A stretch of 64,000 nt of DNA, from contig NZ_JACHJQ010000002.1 in the NCBI RefSeq assembly GCF_014203735.1, positions 186,001 to 250,000 of the forward strand, read 5' to 3'. The position numbers and the translations under genes were made by a program. Below the pieces are notes generated by a model. The model worked only from the letters and a program-made list of their open reading frames with translations, was not told where the DNA came from and made no database searches. This stretch comes from Actinophytocola algeriensis (GTDB taxonomy: Bacteria > Actinomycetota > Actinomycetes > Mycobacteriales > Pseudonocardiaceae). Of the stretch, positions 1-7,715 are shown in pieces (the stretch's first letter is position 1; each line of letters opens with the position of its first letter).

Positions 1-6
1 CCCCCA

Positions 7-1347
7 TCACGTATGCGCTCCCGTCGACGTGGTTTCCTCGGACTCCGGCGACGGAGCGGTCCTGCGGTGCACGACCGCGAGCCCGCCTTTGCCCGGCGCG
101 TTGGCGATCCCTCGCGAGTGCCAGCGCTCCGCGGGCTCCGTCGTCGGTTCGAGCGTCATGTCTCGCAGCATCGTGCGCACCACGACGCTCATCTCCATGT
201 TCGCGAACGCCGCGCCGAGGCAGCGCCGGGTGCCGCCGCCGAACGGGATCCACTCGTACAGGTCCGGCCGCGAGCCGGTGAACCGTGCCGGGTCGAACCG
301 CGCCGCGTCCGGGAAGACCGCGTCGTCGTCGTGGATCAGCCCGATGCTGACGAGGATCGAGTACCCCTTCGGCACCCGCCAGCGGCCGAGTTCCAGGGAC
401 TCGGCCCGGACCGTCCTGCCCACCATGTCGATCACCGGCCGGGTGCGCTGCACCTCGATGATCGTGGCTTCGCGCAGCCGTTTCCCGCCCGCGTCGACCT
501 CGTCGACCAGACCGGCCAGCACGTCGGGGTGGCGGCGCAGCCGCTCCACCGCCCACGCGAGCGTCGTCGCGGTCGTCTCGTGCCCGGCGGCGAGCAGGGT
601 CAGCAGCTGGTCGGCGATGTCCTGCCCGCTCATCTCGGTGCCGTCGTCGTAGCGGCTCTGCAGCATCATCGCCAGCACGTCGTCGCGCTGGTCGAGGTCA
701 CCCGTCCGCCGCGTCTTCGCGACGAGCCGGTCGATGGCCAGGTCGTACTCGCGGCGCATCGCGAAGAACCGGGCCCACGGGCCGACCTTGCCGCCGAATC
801 GCGGGATCGGCGCGGCGGCGAGCCGGGACCCGAGTGTCACCATCTTCGGCAGCAGCTCGCGCAGCTCGTCGAACTCCTTGCCCTCGGCGCCGAAGACCGC
901 GCGCAGGATCGCGTTCAGGGTGATCCGCATGGCGGACGGGAGCACCGGGAACGGCCTGCCGAGCGGCCACGAGGCCATCTCGCGGACCGTCTCGTCCTCG
1001 ACGATCCGCTCGTAGGCGAGCAGCCTGCGCCCGTGGAAGGGCGGCACGAGCAGCTTGCGCTGCCGCTTGTGCTCCTCCCCGCGCAGCGCGAACAGCGACC
1101 GGGACCCGAGCACGCGCCCGAGGTTCGGCTCGATGTTGTCCGCGAGCGCGGTGTCGGTCTGGAACAGCTGCTTGATCTCGGCGGGATCGCTGATCACCAC
1201 GGCACGGCCGAAGATCGGCACGTTGACCGTGAACGCGTTCCCGTAGCGCGCCCGCAGCCTGGGCAGCCCGCGCATCGGCATCGCCAGCGCGTAGGCGCCC
1301 TGCACGAAGCGTGGTTTGGCCGGGCCGGGCGGCAAGGCCTGCGTCAT
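7..1347 (-). CDS. Cytochrome P450, complete
   Basis: A cytosolic heme-thiolate monooxygenase of 446 residues that takes electrons from a ferredoxin/reductase pair. Seen: the I-helix oxygen-binding motif AAGHETTATT, the ExxR motif as EVQR, and the heme loop PFGGGTRRCLGAAFA with the ligand Cys near residue 376. The loop resembles mycobacterial CYP135/138-type enzymes, so a hydrophobic or lipid-like substrate is possible but unproven. The ATG at 1347 (MTQALPP) was chosen over an in-frame start 22 codons upstream, because that start lies inside the divergent regulator's operators. It is divergent from a TetR gene and probably repressed by it. A candidate ferredoxin and reductase lie 18 kb away at 18.2-19.6 kb. 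Confidence 0.93.
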   Translation of the reverse strand: MTQALPPGPAKPRFVQGAYALAMPMRGLPRLRARYGNAFTVNVPIFGRAVVISDPAEIKQLFQTDTALADNIEPNLGRVLGSRSLFALRGEEHKRQRKLLVPPFHGRRLLAYERIVEDETVREMASWPLGRPFPVLPSAMRITLNAILRAVFGAEGKEFDELRELLPKMVTLGSRLAAAPIPRFGGKVGPWARFFAMRREYDLAIDRLVAKTRRTGDLDQRDDVLAMMLQSRYDDGTEMSGQDIADQLLTLLAAGHETTATTLAWAVERLRRHPDVLAGLVDEVDAGGKRLREATIIEVQRTRPVIDMVGRTVRAESLELGRWRVPKGYSILVSIGLIHDDDAVFPDAARFDPARFTGSRPDLYEWIPFGGGTRRCLGAAFANMEMSVVVRTMLRDMTLEPTTEPAERWHSRGIANAPGKGGLAVVHRRTAPSPESEETTSTGAHT

Positions 1348-1364
1348 CGTCGTCCCCTCGCTGT

Positions 1365-1404
1365 GGTACGCGACCGTACCAAGCCGACGGTACGCCCGCG
1401 TACC
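1365..1404. promoter_or_regulatory. Two TetR-type operators in the P450/TetR divergent promoter
   Basis: There are two 16-bp inverted repeats. The first is GGTACG-N4-CGTACC at 1365-1380 and the second is GGTACGC-N2-GCGTACC at 1389-1404. Their centres are 24 bp apart, slightly more than two helical turns, on the same DNA face or nearly so. They sit between the P450 start (1347) and the TetR start (1433), so one repressor could control both genes. The assignment to the adjacent TetR protein is inferred from position. Confidence 0.75.
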
Positions 1405-1432
1405 ATCGAGCACAAGCCAAGGAGGCAGTAGC

Positions 1433-2065
1433 GTGACACCGGTGACGACCCAGCAGAGCCCGACCGGGGCCGCCGCGTACGCCGAACCAGGCGGGTTCCG
1501 GCAGCGGCTGCTCGACGGGCTCGCGGCGGCGATCGAGGCCGACGGCTACCGCAACACCACGGTCGCCGACATCGTGCGCGGGGCACGCACGTCCCGCCGC
1601 ACGTTCTACGAGCACTTCGACAGCAAGGAAGCGTGCTTCGTCGCGCTGCTGACCGACGCCAACACCGAGATGATCCGCCGGATCTCGGCCGCGGTGGACC
1701 AGCGGGCACGGTGGGCGGTGCAGGTGCGGCAGGCGGTCGTGGCGTGGATCGCGTGCGCCGAGTCCCAGCCCGCGATCACGCTGAGCTGGATCCGCGACGT
1801 CCCGTCCCTCGGCGCCGCGGCCCGCGACCTGCAACGGGACGTGATGTCCGCGTTCGTCACGATGATCCAGACCCTGTGCGACACCGAGCAGTGGCACGCG
1901 GTCCGCACCGAACCGGTGTCGGAACAGCTGGCACTCATGCTCCTGGGCGGTTTGCGGGAACTGATCGCGACGACCGTCGAGAACGGCGGCCGGGTCAGCG
2001 ACCTCACCGAGGTCGCCGTCCGCGCGTCGATCGCCCTGCTGGGCCCGCCACCGGCGGAGAGTTAG
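1433..2065 (+). CDS. TetR/AcrR family transcriptional regulator
   Basis: A 210-residue DNA-binding repressor. The N-terminal helix-turn-helix runs over roughly residues 25-70 (GLAAAIEADGYRNTTVADIV, then TSRRTFYEHFDSKEACFVAL), followed by an all-helical ligand-binding and dimerisation domain. The GTG at 1433 was chosen because a strong GGAGG lies at 1421-1425 with 7-nt spacing. A longer in-frame start at 1316 would run through the operators and the P450 start. It is divergent from the P450 gene and likely autoregulates through the two palindromes at 1365-1404. The ligand is unknown and may be the P450 substrate or product. Confidence 0.92.
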   Translation: MTPVTTQQSPTGAAAYAEPGGFRQRLLDGLAAAIEADGYRNTTVADIVRGARTSRRTFYEHFDSKEACFVALLTDANTEMIRRISAAVDQRARWAVQVRQAVVAWIACAESQPAITLSWIRDVPSLGAAARDLQRDVMSAFVTMIQTLCDTEQWHAVRTEPVSEQLALMLLGGLRELIATTVENGGRVSDLTEVAVRASIALLGPPPAES

Positions 2066-2089
2066 TCCGCGTCCCCATCGGACCCGCGC

Positions 2090-2123
2090 ACGGCGGGCCC
2101 GGCGCGGAGGCCGGGCCCGCCGT
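2090..2123. terminator. Bidirectional terminator hairpin
   Basis: A perfect 14-bp stem (arms 2090-2103 and 2110-2123, ACGGCGGGCCCGGC and its complement) with a 6-nt loop. It sits between the convergent 3' ends of the TetR gene (2065) and the beta-helix glucanase gene (2171). There is no T-tract, as is usual in GC-rich actinomycetes. Confidence 0.8.
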
Positions 2124-2170
2124 GGCGAAGCGGTACACGCGGAACGGCGCCCTTGGTGGCGCGCACGGTG

Positions 2171-4006
2171 CTACGGGTACTCGGTGACGTAGACCGGCAC
2201 GCCGACCTTCGTCGTGTCCGCCGCCTCTCCGACGCCGTTGACCACGTGGTCGATCGTGCCCGCGTTCAGGTTCACGGTCATGATGTGGTGCAGCCGCACG
2301 CCCGGCCGCCGCGGGACCTCGAAACCGTTCTCCGTGTGGATGGCAGGGTTGTTCTGGTTGAACACGTACACGCCCCCGCCGTACAGGGTGTGGTTGCGCA
2401 CCCGGTCGCCGACCTTGTACCCGGCGTAGCCCTCGACGTCACCGTTCATCCAGTCCGCCTGCGTCGGCGGGTCGTAGGGCAGCTCGTTCTGGTACAGGAC
2501 CGTGGTGCCGTGCTCGCCGTTCCAGACGGTGTTGTACCGCTGGAAGTGCTCGACGAACAGGCCGGTCGCGGTCACGTGGTCGCCGTTGATCACGCCGCCG
2601 TACCGGCCGGTGTTGGTCCGCCACCGCTCGGTGTCGGTGAAGCCCTCGACGCCGTGGTCACCGCGCCAGACCCACGCGTGGTCGATGAGCACGTTGTCGC
2701 TGTTGACCTCCAGCGCGATGTGGGTCTTGCCGACGTGCGGGCCGCCGACGCGGAAGTACACGTCGGACAACGTGGCCGGGTTGCGCGGTGTGCTGTGGCC
2801 GTGGCCGTGCTTCTTGCCCACCCGCAACAGGGCCGGCGACTCCTTCAGCCCGGCGTCGATCGTGACCCCGGCGATGATCGCGCCCGGCACGTCGGCGACC
2901 TCGATCGGGACCACCCCGCCGACGGCGGTGAGCGTGGCGTGACCGAGCCCGAGGACGACCGTGTCGGGACGCTTGACCTCGATGGTGCGGTCGATGTCGT
3001 ACACACCCGGCGTCAGCAGCAGGTGCTTGCCCCGGGCGAGCTGGGAGTTGATCTCGCGCTCGGAGTCGGCGGGCGTGGCGACGAAGAAGTCCGTCAGCGG
3101 CAGGGTGCGGCCCGGCGTGATGCCGTTCGCCCACGAGACGCCGCGCGTGTTCTGCTTCGCCGACGGGACGCGGACCTGGTAGCGGCCGCGCGAGTCGACG
3201 TACAGGTACGGCTTCTCCCTGCTCAGCGGCGTGGTGTCGAGCGTGGTGTACGGCGGCGCCGGGAACGTGTCGTCCGCCGGGGCACCGACGACCCCGGAGA
3301 AGACCTGGTTCCACACCGCGTTGGACCAGCTCTCGACCTCGCTGTCGCGGGTGAGCCACTGCTGCTGGGAGCCGTTGGTGGTGGCGGGGAGGCGGGAGTC
3401 GGCGATGAAGCCGCCGGACGCGTACTGCGGGCCCGCGGTGCAGTAGTCCATCAGCGACAGGCCGCCGCCGGTGATGTTCATGCGCCGCAACGACACGGCC
3501 TGTGACACGGCCCAGAAGTTCGCGGACGCGCGGCAGCCGTCCTGCCCGGCCGCGTCGATGTCGATGGTCAGGTTCGACAGCGTGCGCCAGAAGTTGACCA
3601 GCGCGAGGCAGTTGCCCGTGCCGCCGTCGGCGAGGCACCGGTTGTAGACCTCGACCTTGCCGTTGATCACGACGTCGGTCGGTGACGCGCCCAGACCCGC
3701 GATCTCGGTGTAGTACCCGACCTTGATCTGCAGCGGTTTCTCGGCGGTGCCGTAGGTGCCCGGCTTGAAGAGGAACGCCTGCCGGGCGGTGCCCATCTCG
3801 GCGTCGACCTGCGCGGCGTGTGTCGCGTCGAGGACCGCCTGGATCTGCTCGACCGGCGTGCTCGGGTCGAAGACCGTGACGTTCGGGCCGAGGCCCCCCG
3901 GTCCGTGCCCGTGCCCGCCTTCCGAAGGGGACGCGCCCGCCGTGCCGGTGAGCATGGCGGTCATCGCCAGTACAAGGGTGACTGCCTGACATCTTTGTCT
4001 GTTCAT
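2171..4006 (-). CDS. Secreted GH55-like right-handed beta-helix protein (putative exo-beta-1,3-glucanase)
   Basis: A secreted protein of 611 residues with a Sec signal peptide over about residues 1-25 (cleavage near AGASP). Two beta-helix halves follow. The first carries NVTVFDPSTPVEQIQAVLD and the second carries LLTPGVYDIDRTIEV, the repeat architecture of GH55 laminarinases, which release glucose from beta-1,3-glucan. The YQNELPYDPP segment contains Glu508, a plausible general acid by analogy with Streptomyces GH55 enzymes; this is an inference. Related proteins are often misannotated as adenylyl cyclase. A GAGCGCTC-type operator lies 21-34 bp upstream of the start, suggesting sugar-responsive LacI-family control. 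Confidence 0.72.
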   Translation of the reverse strand: MNRQRCQAVTLVLAMTAMLTGTAGASPSEGGHGHGPGGLGPNVTVFDPSTPVEQIQAVLDATHAAQVDAEMGTARQAFLFKPGTYGTAEKPLQIKVGYYTEIAGLGASPTDVVINGKVEVYNRCLADGGTGNCLALVNFWRTLSNLTIDIDAAGQDGCRASANFWAVSQAVSLRRMNITGGGLSLMDYCTAGPQYASGGFIADSRLPATTNGSQQQWLTRDSEVESWSNAVWNQVFSGVVGAPADDTFPAPPYTTLDTTPLSREKPYLYVDSRGRYQVRVPSAKQNTRGVSWANGITPGRTLPLTDFFVATPADSEREINSQLARGKHLLLTPGVYDIDRTIEVKRPDTVVLGLGHATLTAVGGVVPIEVADVPGAIIAGVTIDAGLKESPALLRVGKKHGHGHSTPRNPATLSDVYFRVGGPHVGKTHIALEVNSDNVLIDHAWVWRGDHGVEGFTDTERWRTNTGRYGGVINGDHVTATGLFVEHFQRYNTVWNGEHGTTVLYQNELPYDPPTQADWMNGDVEGYAGYKVGDRVRNHTLYGGGVYVFNQNNPAIHTENGFEVPRRPGVRLHHIMTVNLNAGTIDHVVNGVGEAADTTKVGVPVYVTEYP

Positions 4007-4026
4007 ACTTTTCTTCCTGCTAGCCG

Positions 4027-4040
4027 TGGAAGCGCTCTCA
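4027..4040. promoter_or_regulatory. CebR/LacI-family-like operator
   Basis: TGGAAGCGCTCTCA is an imperfect 14-bp palindrome centred on AGCGCT. It is close to the actinomycete CebR/BxlR operator TGGGAGCGCTCCCA. It lies directly upstream of the GH55-like gene start at 4006. A perfect relative, TGAGAGCGCTCTCA, occurs at 61733-61746 upstream of a secreted protease. Confidence 0.65.
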
Positions 4041-4080
4041 CGTTGTACTCCATGAAGCGCCTCGGCGGAAGCCCCGAGCG

Positions 4081-4914
4081 CTAGAACGGTTCGGCGACGA
4101 CGACCCGGTTCTCCTCGTAACCGTCGTGGCCGCCGACCCAGCGGCCGCCGCAGGTGACGAGCACGAGCCGGTGCGCACCGTCCTGCCCGAACAGTTCCTG
4201 CGCGCGGCCGGGCAGCTCGTCCTTGTGGACGGTGACCAGCTGGCGGACCCGGTAGCGGAAGGTGGCACCGTCCGCGCCGACGACGGTGACCTGGTCACCG
4301 AGCCGGGCCTCCCACAGCTCGGAGAACGGGCCGGTGGCGCCCTTCCAGTTCACGTGACCGGCGAGCACGGTGGCGCCCTGCGCGCCGTCGAACGGGGCAC
4401 CCCACCAGGTGGCCTCGCGGACGCCGTCGGGCACCGGCAGCACCCCGCCGACGACCTCCTTGCGGACCAGCGTGGCGGTACCACCCCGTGCGAGCCGGAC
4501 GGTGCCGGGCGCCTGGGCTTGTGGTGGCGGGGGCGGTTCCGGCGCGGGAGGCGGCGGCGGCGCCTTCGCCGACGGCTCGGCCGGCATGGCGGCCGGTGGC
4601 GCGGCCGGCACGAACACCTTGCGCACGGGCCGTTCCGCGGCGACGGCGACGGGCGTCCCGGTGACGGGCCCCGGCGCGGTGGTGAGAGCAGCCGCCACGG
4701 CGGCGACGACCACCGCGACCACGGCCACCGGGATGGCCACCGGGCGCGCCTTCTCCCGGGTCCAGTGGTCCCAGGCGGCAGCACCTTCGTCGGCCCAGGC
4801 CGGTTTCGTCTCGGGAGGCGTGCCCTGCCAGAGGTGGTCGGCACGCAGGACCGCACGGCTCGCCGCGTCCAGTGACGCGGGATCCGGTGGGTGGTCGCCG
4901 CGATGCCCTGCCAC
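4081..4914 (-). CDS. Class F (actinobacterial) sortase
   Basis: A 277-residue membrane-anchored transpeptidase acting outside the membrane. It has a cytoplasmic N-terminus of about 57 residues, one membrane segment (about 58-78), a Pro-rich linker (about 101-135) and the sortase barrel. The catalytic triad is visible: His187 in LAGHVNW, Cys255 in LVLVTCGG and Arg270 in YEENRVVV. The TC motif and the short single domain fit class F enzymes, which attach surface proteins to the wall or process them. It is the second gene of a pair. The upstream surface-protein gene ends 2 nt before this start, so the two are very probably co-translated and this is the dedicated enzyme for that protein. Confidence 0.87.
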   Translation of the reverse strand: MAGHRGDHPPDPASLDAASRAVLRADHLWQGTPPETKPAWADEGAAAWDHWTREKARPVAIPVAVVAVVVAAVAAALTTAPGPVTGTPVAVAAERPVRKVFVPAAPPAAMPAEPSAKAPPPPPAPEPPPPPQAQAPGTVRLARGGTATLVRKEVVGGVLPVPDGVREATWWGAPFDGAQGATVLAGHVNWKGATGPFSELWEARLGDQVTVVGADGATFRYRVRQLVTVHKDELPGRAQELFGQDGAHRLVLVTCGGRWVGGHDGYEENRVVVAEPF

Positions 4915-4916
4915 GG

Positions 4917-6053
4917 TCAGCCCCGGTGGTCGCCCGTTGCGCGGCGGCGGGCCAGGTGGACGGTCAACAGCGTCGCCGCGATGATCACCGCGATCAGTGC
5001 GATCCAGCCGCCGCTCGTCATCTGCTGGGTGACCGCCGCGTTGGCGACCGGCCCGCCCGGGGTGTCACCGGCCGGGATGGTGCTCGGCAGCTGCGGGGTG
5101 GTCGTGGTGGTCGTCGGCGGGGGGCTCGCGGTGGTCTCCGCCGACGCGGTCAGCTCCTTCTCACCGCCGGTGCTGACGATGCGCTGCGTGTCGACCTCGA
5201 TCGCCTGCTGGACCACCGGCACCTCGGCCGGGCCGGCCAGCGTGATGTCGATGCCGGGGGCCGCGCCGGTCGGGGTGACCGACAGGGTGAGCGGATCCTC
5301 GGTGGTGGTCACCGTCCCGCTCGACACCTGCTTGCCGTCGGCGTCGGTGAACGTGGCGTCGGCGGCCGCGATCGTCACCGGCACGTCCGGGACGCGGGTG
5401 CCACCCGCGTTGGTGATCGTGATCGTCCAGTCGGCGGCGACGCCGATCGTCTGCGCGCCGTCTGGCGCGGCGACCGTGGCCGTCCACGGGCCGCGGTTCA
5501 CGGCGGCGTCGGCCTGCAGCGCCTGCACCGCCGCCTGCGCGCCCGAGGGGAGCTTCGACAGGTGGAACGGCGCGTCGTAGGCGATGTGCCGGAAGTCGTT
5601 GGCCGGGTCGAGCTGCGCCGGGTTCTGCGGGCCCGCGGTCCAGGTGTGCAGCAGGTGCGCGAGCGCGGCCGCCTCGTCCGCGCTGTCGGTGCCCGCGTAG
5701 CGCAGCAACAGGTACGAGATGTCCGACGCGACGTTGGGCGGGAGGTCCGTTCCCCACTTGGTCTTCAGCGTCGCACCGGGCTGGTACTGCTCGTCGCTGT
5801 CCGGTGCGAGGTGCGCGAACTGCACGCACCACACCTGTTTCCCACCGACCACATAGGACCCGAGCCAGTCGGCCGGGTCGGGGTTGCCCTGGTACGGCTG
5901 AGCGGGTGTGGTCTCGTGGCCGACCCCCCGCTGCACCGCCGCGGCCGCGGTCGGCGCGCCGGCGAGGGAAACGCCTGCGACCACGGCGGCGACCGCCAGC
6001 CCCACGGTGATCCGGCGGACGGACGATGGCTGCTTCCCGATGAGCACAGGCAC
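4917..6053 (-). CDS. Secreted surface protein with C-terminal membrane anchor, probable partner of the adjacent sortase
   Basis: A 378-residue exported protein. It has a signal peptide (about residues 1-39, ending AAAAV), an N-terminal domain with WLGSYVVGGKQVWCVQF and a helical ALAHLLHTW segment, then a beta-rich DUF11/Ig-like region (about 180-290). A Thr/Pro stretch precedes the C-terminal hydrophobic anchor and the basic tail HLARRRATGDHRG. This looks like a sortase substrate, but no LPxTG or LAxTG is present. The nearest sequence is LPSTIPAGDTPGG before the anchor. The N-terminal domain resembles a thioester-type adhesin fold but lacks an obvious Gln partner. Its function is unknown; a wall-exposed role is inferred from the sortase next to it. 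Confidence 0.75.
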   Translation of the reverse strand: MPVLIGKQPSSVRRITVGLAVAAVVAGVSLAGAPTAAAAVQRGVGHETTPAQPYQGNPDPADWLGSYVVGGKQVWCVQFAHLAPDSDEQYQPGATLKTKWGTDLPPNVASDISYLLLRYAGTDSADEAAALAHLLHTWTAGPQNPAQLDPANDFRHIAYDAPFHLSKLPSGAQAAVQALQADAAVNRGPWTATVAAPDGAQTIGVAADWTITITNAGGTRVPDVPVTIAAADATFTDADGKQVSSGTVTTTEDPLTLSVTPTGAAPGIDITLAGPAEVPVVQQAIEVDTQRIVSTGGEKELTASAETTASPPPTTTTTTPQLPSTIPAGDTPGGPVANAAVTQQMTSGGWIALIAVIIAATLLTVHLARRRATGDHRG

Positions 6054-6169
6054 GTGGAAAGCTTTCTGGACCGACCCCTACGCCGACAATCCGCCACCAG
6101 AGGGGCCGCGATCACCTGGCCATACCAACGCCCGCCCGCTCGCATCACGCAGAGCGACGGAAACGGGCG

Positions 6170-6550
6170 TCAGGCGGTGCCCTCGGTGCCCTTTTCGGCC
6201 GCGGCGACCTTCGCGCGCACCTCGTCCATGTCGAGTTCGCGCACCTTGCCGATCAGGTCGGCGAGCGCGGGCGCGGGCAACGCACCGGGCTGGGCGTACA
6301 CGACGACACCCTCGCGGACCACCATCAGCGTGGGGATCGACGAGATGCCGAACGCCTGTGCCAGCTCGACCTGGGCCTCGGTGTCGACCTTGCCGAACGT
6401 GAGGTCGGGGTTGTTCTCGGCGGCGTCCTCGAACACCGGCGCGAACTGGCGGCACGGCCCGCACCAGGCGGCCCAGAAGTCCACGAGCAAAGTCCCCGGC
6501 CCGCTCACGGCCTCGCCGAAGTTGTCCTTCGTCAGTTCGATCGTCGCCAC
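6170..6550 (-). CDS. trxA: Thioredoxin
   Basis: A 126-residue cytosolic disulfide reductase. The active site is WCGPC, with redox cysteines 30 and 33. The cis-Pro element (SIPTLMVV) and the preceding DTEAQ segment are present. Length is slightly above the usual 105-110 residues because of a short helical C-terminal tail. Start: GTG at 6550 with AAGGAGG 5 nt upstream. It is probably an independently expressed accessory thioredoxin, since no thioredoxin reductase gene is adjacent. Confidence 0.93.
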   Translation of the reverse strand: MATIELTKDNFGEAVSGPGTLLVDFWAAWCGPCRQFAPVFEDAAENNPDLTFGKVDTEAQVELAQAFGISSIPTLMVVREGVVVYAQPGALPAPALADLIGKVRELDMDEVRAKVAAAEKGTEGTA

Positions 6551-6625
6551 AGTTCCTCCTTCGTGTTGTCAGTGCAGCGCGCGGCGGCATCCGTTCATTC
6601 CCACCGGCCGGGTCGGGGGCGGAGT

Positions 6626-7067
6626 TCAGGGCCTGCGGGCGTTGACCGCCGCCACCAGGTCGTCGAGCCTGCCGCGGATCGCGGCGCCGGTGACGTGGTC
6701 GAAGTAGTCGCGGGAGCGGACGATCTCCCCGTCGCGCACGTGGAGCACGAAGATGGCGGGCTGCGTGAACGACTCCCCCGTCTCGACGACCGTTCCCAGG
6801 TAGGAGAACTCGGCGACGATCACCTCGGGATCGGTGGTCTCGTGGACGGTGATGTCCTCGACAGTGCGGTCCAGCCGCGGCCCCTCGCCGGTCGGCCGGA
6901 AGTGCGCGCGCACCTCGTCGCGGCTGCGCAGGGCGGGACCGCGGAGCGGGTCGAACGGTGCACGACGTCGGTCTGTTCCGCGTACAGGCCGGGCAGTTCC
7001 TCCCAGCGCGCCCGTCGGCGACACCGTGCACGAGTGCGAGGATGACGTCTCGCGGGCTGCTACCCAC
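6626..7067 (-). pseudogene. Frameshifted SnoaL/NTF2-like protein gene
   Basis: Three frames together encode one NTF2-fold protein. The N-terminus (GTG at 7067, RBS AGGAGG at 7074-7079) reads GSSPRDVILALVHGVADGR. The middle, in a second frame, reads WEELPGLYAEQTDVVH. The C-terminal part, in a third frame, reads PFDPLRGPALRSRDEVR and runs to the stop at 6626. Restoring one base near 7005-7012 and one near 6953-6960 gives a continuous protein of about 147 residues, normal for this family. Both changes fall in short GC runs, so either recent inactivation or two sequencing indels explain them. The gene is divergent from a TetR regulator that probably controls it. Confidence 0.75.
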
Positions 7068-7083
7068 CGGGACCTCCTGTAGG

Positions 7084-7127
7084 ATCCGAAGTCCGGACTC
7101 CGAATATATGGAGTCATGACTTCGGAT
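7084..7127. promoter_or_regulatory. 44-bp two-tier palindromic operator overlapping the TetR start codon
   Basis: The outer arms ATCCGAAGTC (7084-7093) and GACTTCGGAT (7118-7127) are perfect complements. Nested inside are GACTCC (7096-7101) and GGAGTC (7110-7115), also perfect, around an AT-rich centre (GAATATAT). The symmetry axis is at 7105.5. The right half covers the ATG (7116) of the TetR gene, and the left half borders the Shine-Dalgarno of the divergent NTF2-like gene. Binding would block both genes. Confidence 0.78.
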
Positions 7128-7715
7128 GTCAACGGAGCGATGAGCACCTCAGCGAGCGGGCGCCCCCAGCGCGTCGACGCGCGGCACAACCGCGGACGCA
7201 TCCTCGACGTCGCCGAGGAGGTCTTCGGCAAGGGCGGCCGGTCGGCGTCGACCGAGGAGGTGGCGCGGCTGGCGGAGGTCGGCATCGCCACGGTGTTCCG
7301 CCACTTCCCCACCAAGGCGGCACTGGTCGAAGCGGTTCTGGTGCGGCGGTTCGACCGGCTGCGCGAGCACGCGGAAGGGCTGCTCGGCAGCGCGGACGCG
7401 GGCGCGGCCTTCTTCGACTTCTTCAGCCACCTGGTCGCCGACGCGGCGACCAAGATCGCCATCGGCGAGGCACTGCACGACCTCACCGGCGACACGGACG
7501 GCGACGCCGCCACGGCGTCCCTCGGGCTGCGGCGCGCCTTCGGCGCCCTGCTGCGGCGCGCCCAGGAGGCGGGCGCCGTCCGCGACGACGCCGAACTGCC
7601 CGAGGTCTACGCCCTGCTGGTCGCCACCTCCCGCGCCGCCTCACAACCACACGTCGACGCGGAAGTCCGCGCCCGCATGCTCGCCATCGTCTTCGACGGC
7701 CTCGCCCCGCGATGA
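7116..7715 (+). CDS. TetR family transcriptional regulator
   Basis: A 199-residue repressor. The helix-turn-helix is VARLAEVGIATVFRHFPTKAALVEAVL (about residues 48-75), followed by a helical ligand-binding domain. The C-terminal half matches the SbtR/TetR_C family of small-molecule sensors in general shape. The ATG at 7116 lies inside the palindromic operator; an alternative ATG at 7140 has its GGAG only 2 nt away, so neither start has an ideal RBS and a leaderless message is possible. The stop overlaps the start of the HAD gene by 4 nt (ATGA), so the two are co-translated. Confidence 0.9.
   Translation: MTSDVNGAMSTSASGRPQRVDARHNRGRILDVAEEVFGKGGRSASTEEVARLAEVGIATVFRHFPTKAALVEAVLVRRFDRLREHAEGLLGSADAGAAFFDFFSHLVADAATKIAIGEALHDLTGDTDGDAATASLGLRRAFGALLRRAQEAGAVRDDAELPEVYALLVATSRAASQPHVDAEVRARMLAIVFDGLAPR

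Noticed and set aside
4917-6053. An internal thioester adhesin domain in the surface protein
   Set aside because: The WCVQF Cys is suggestive, but the Gln-containing second motif (QxA-W type) is not found.
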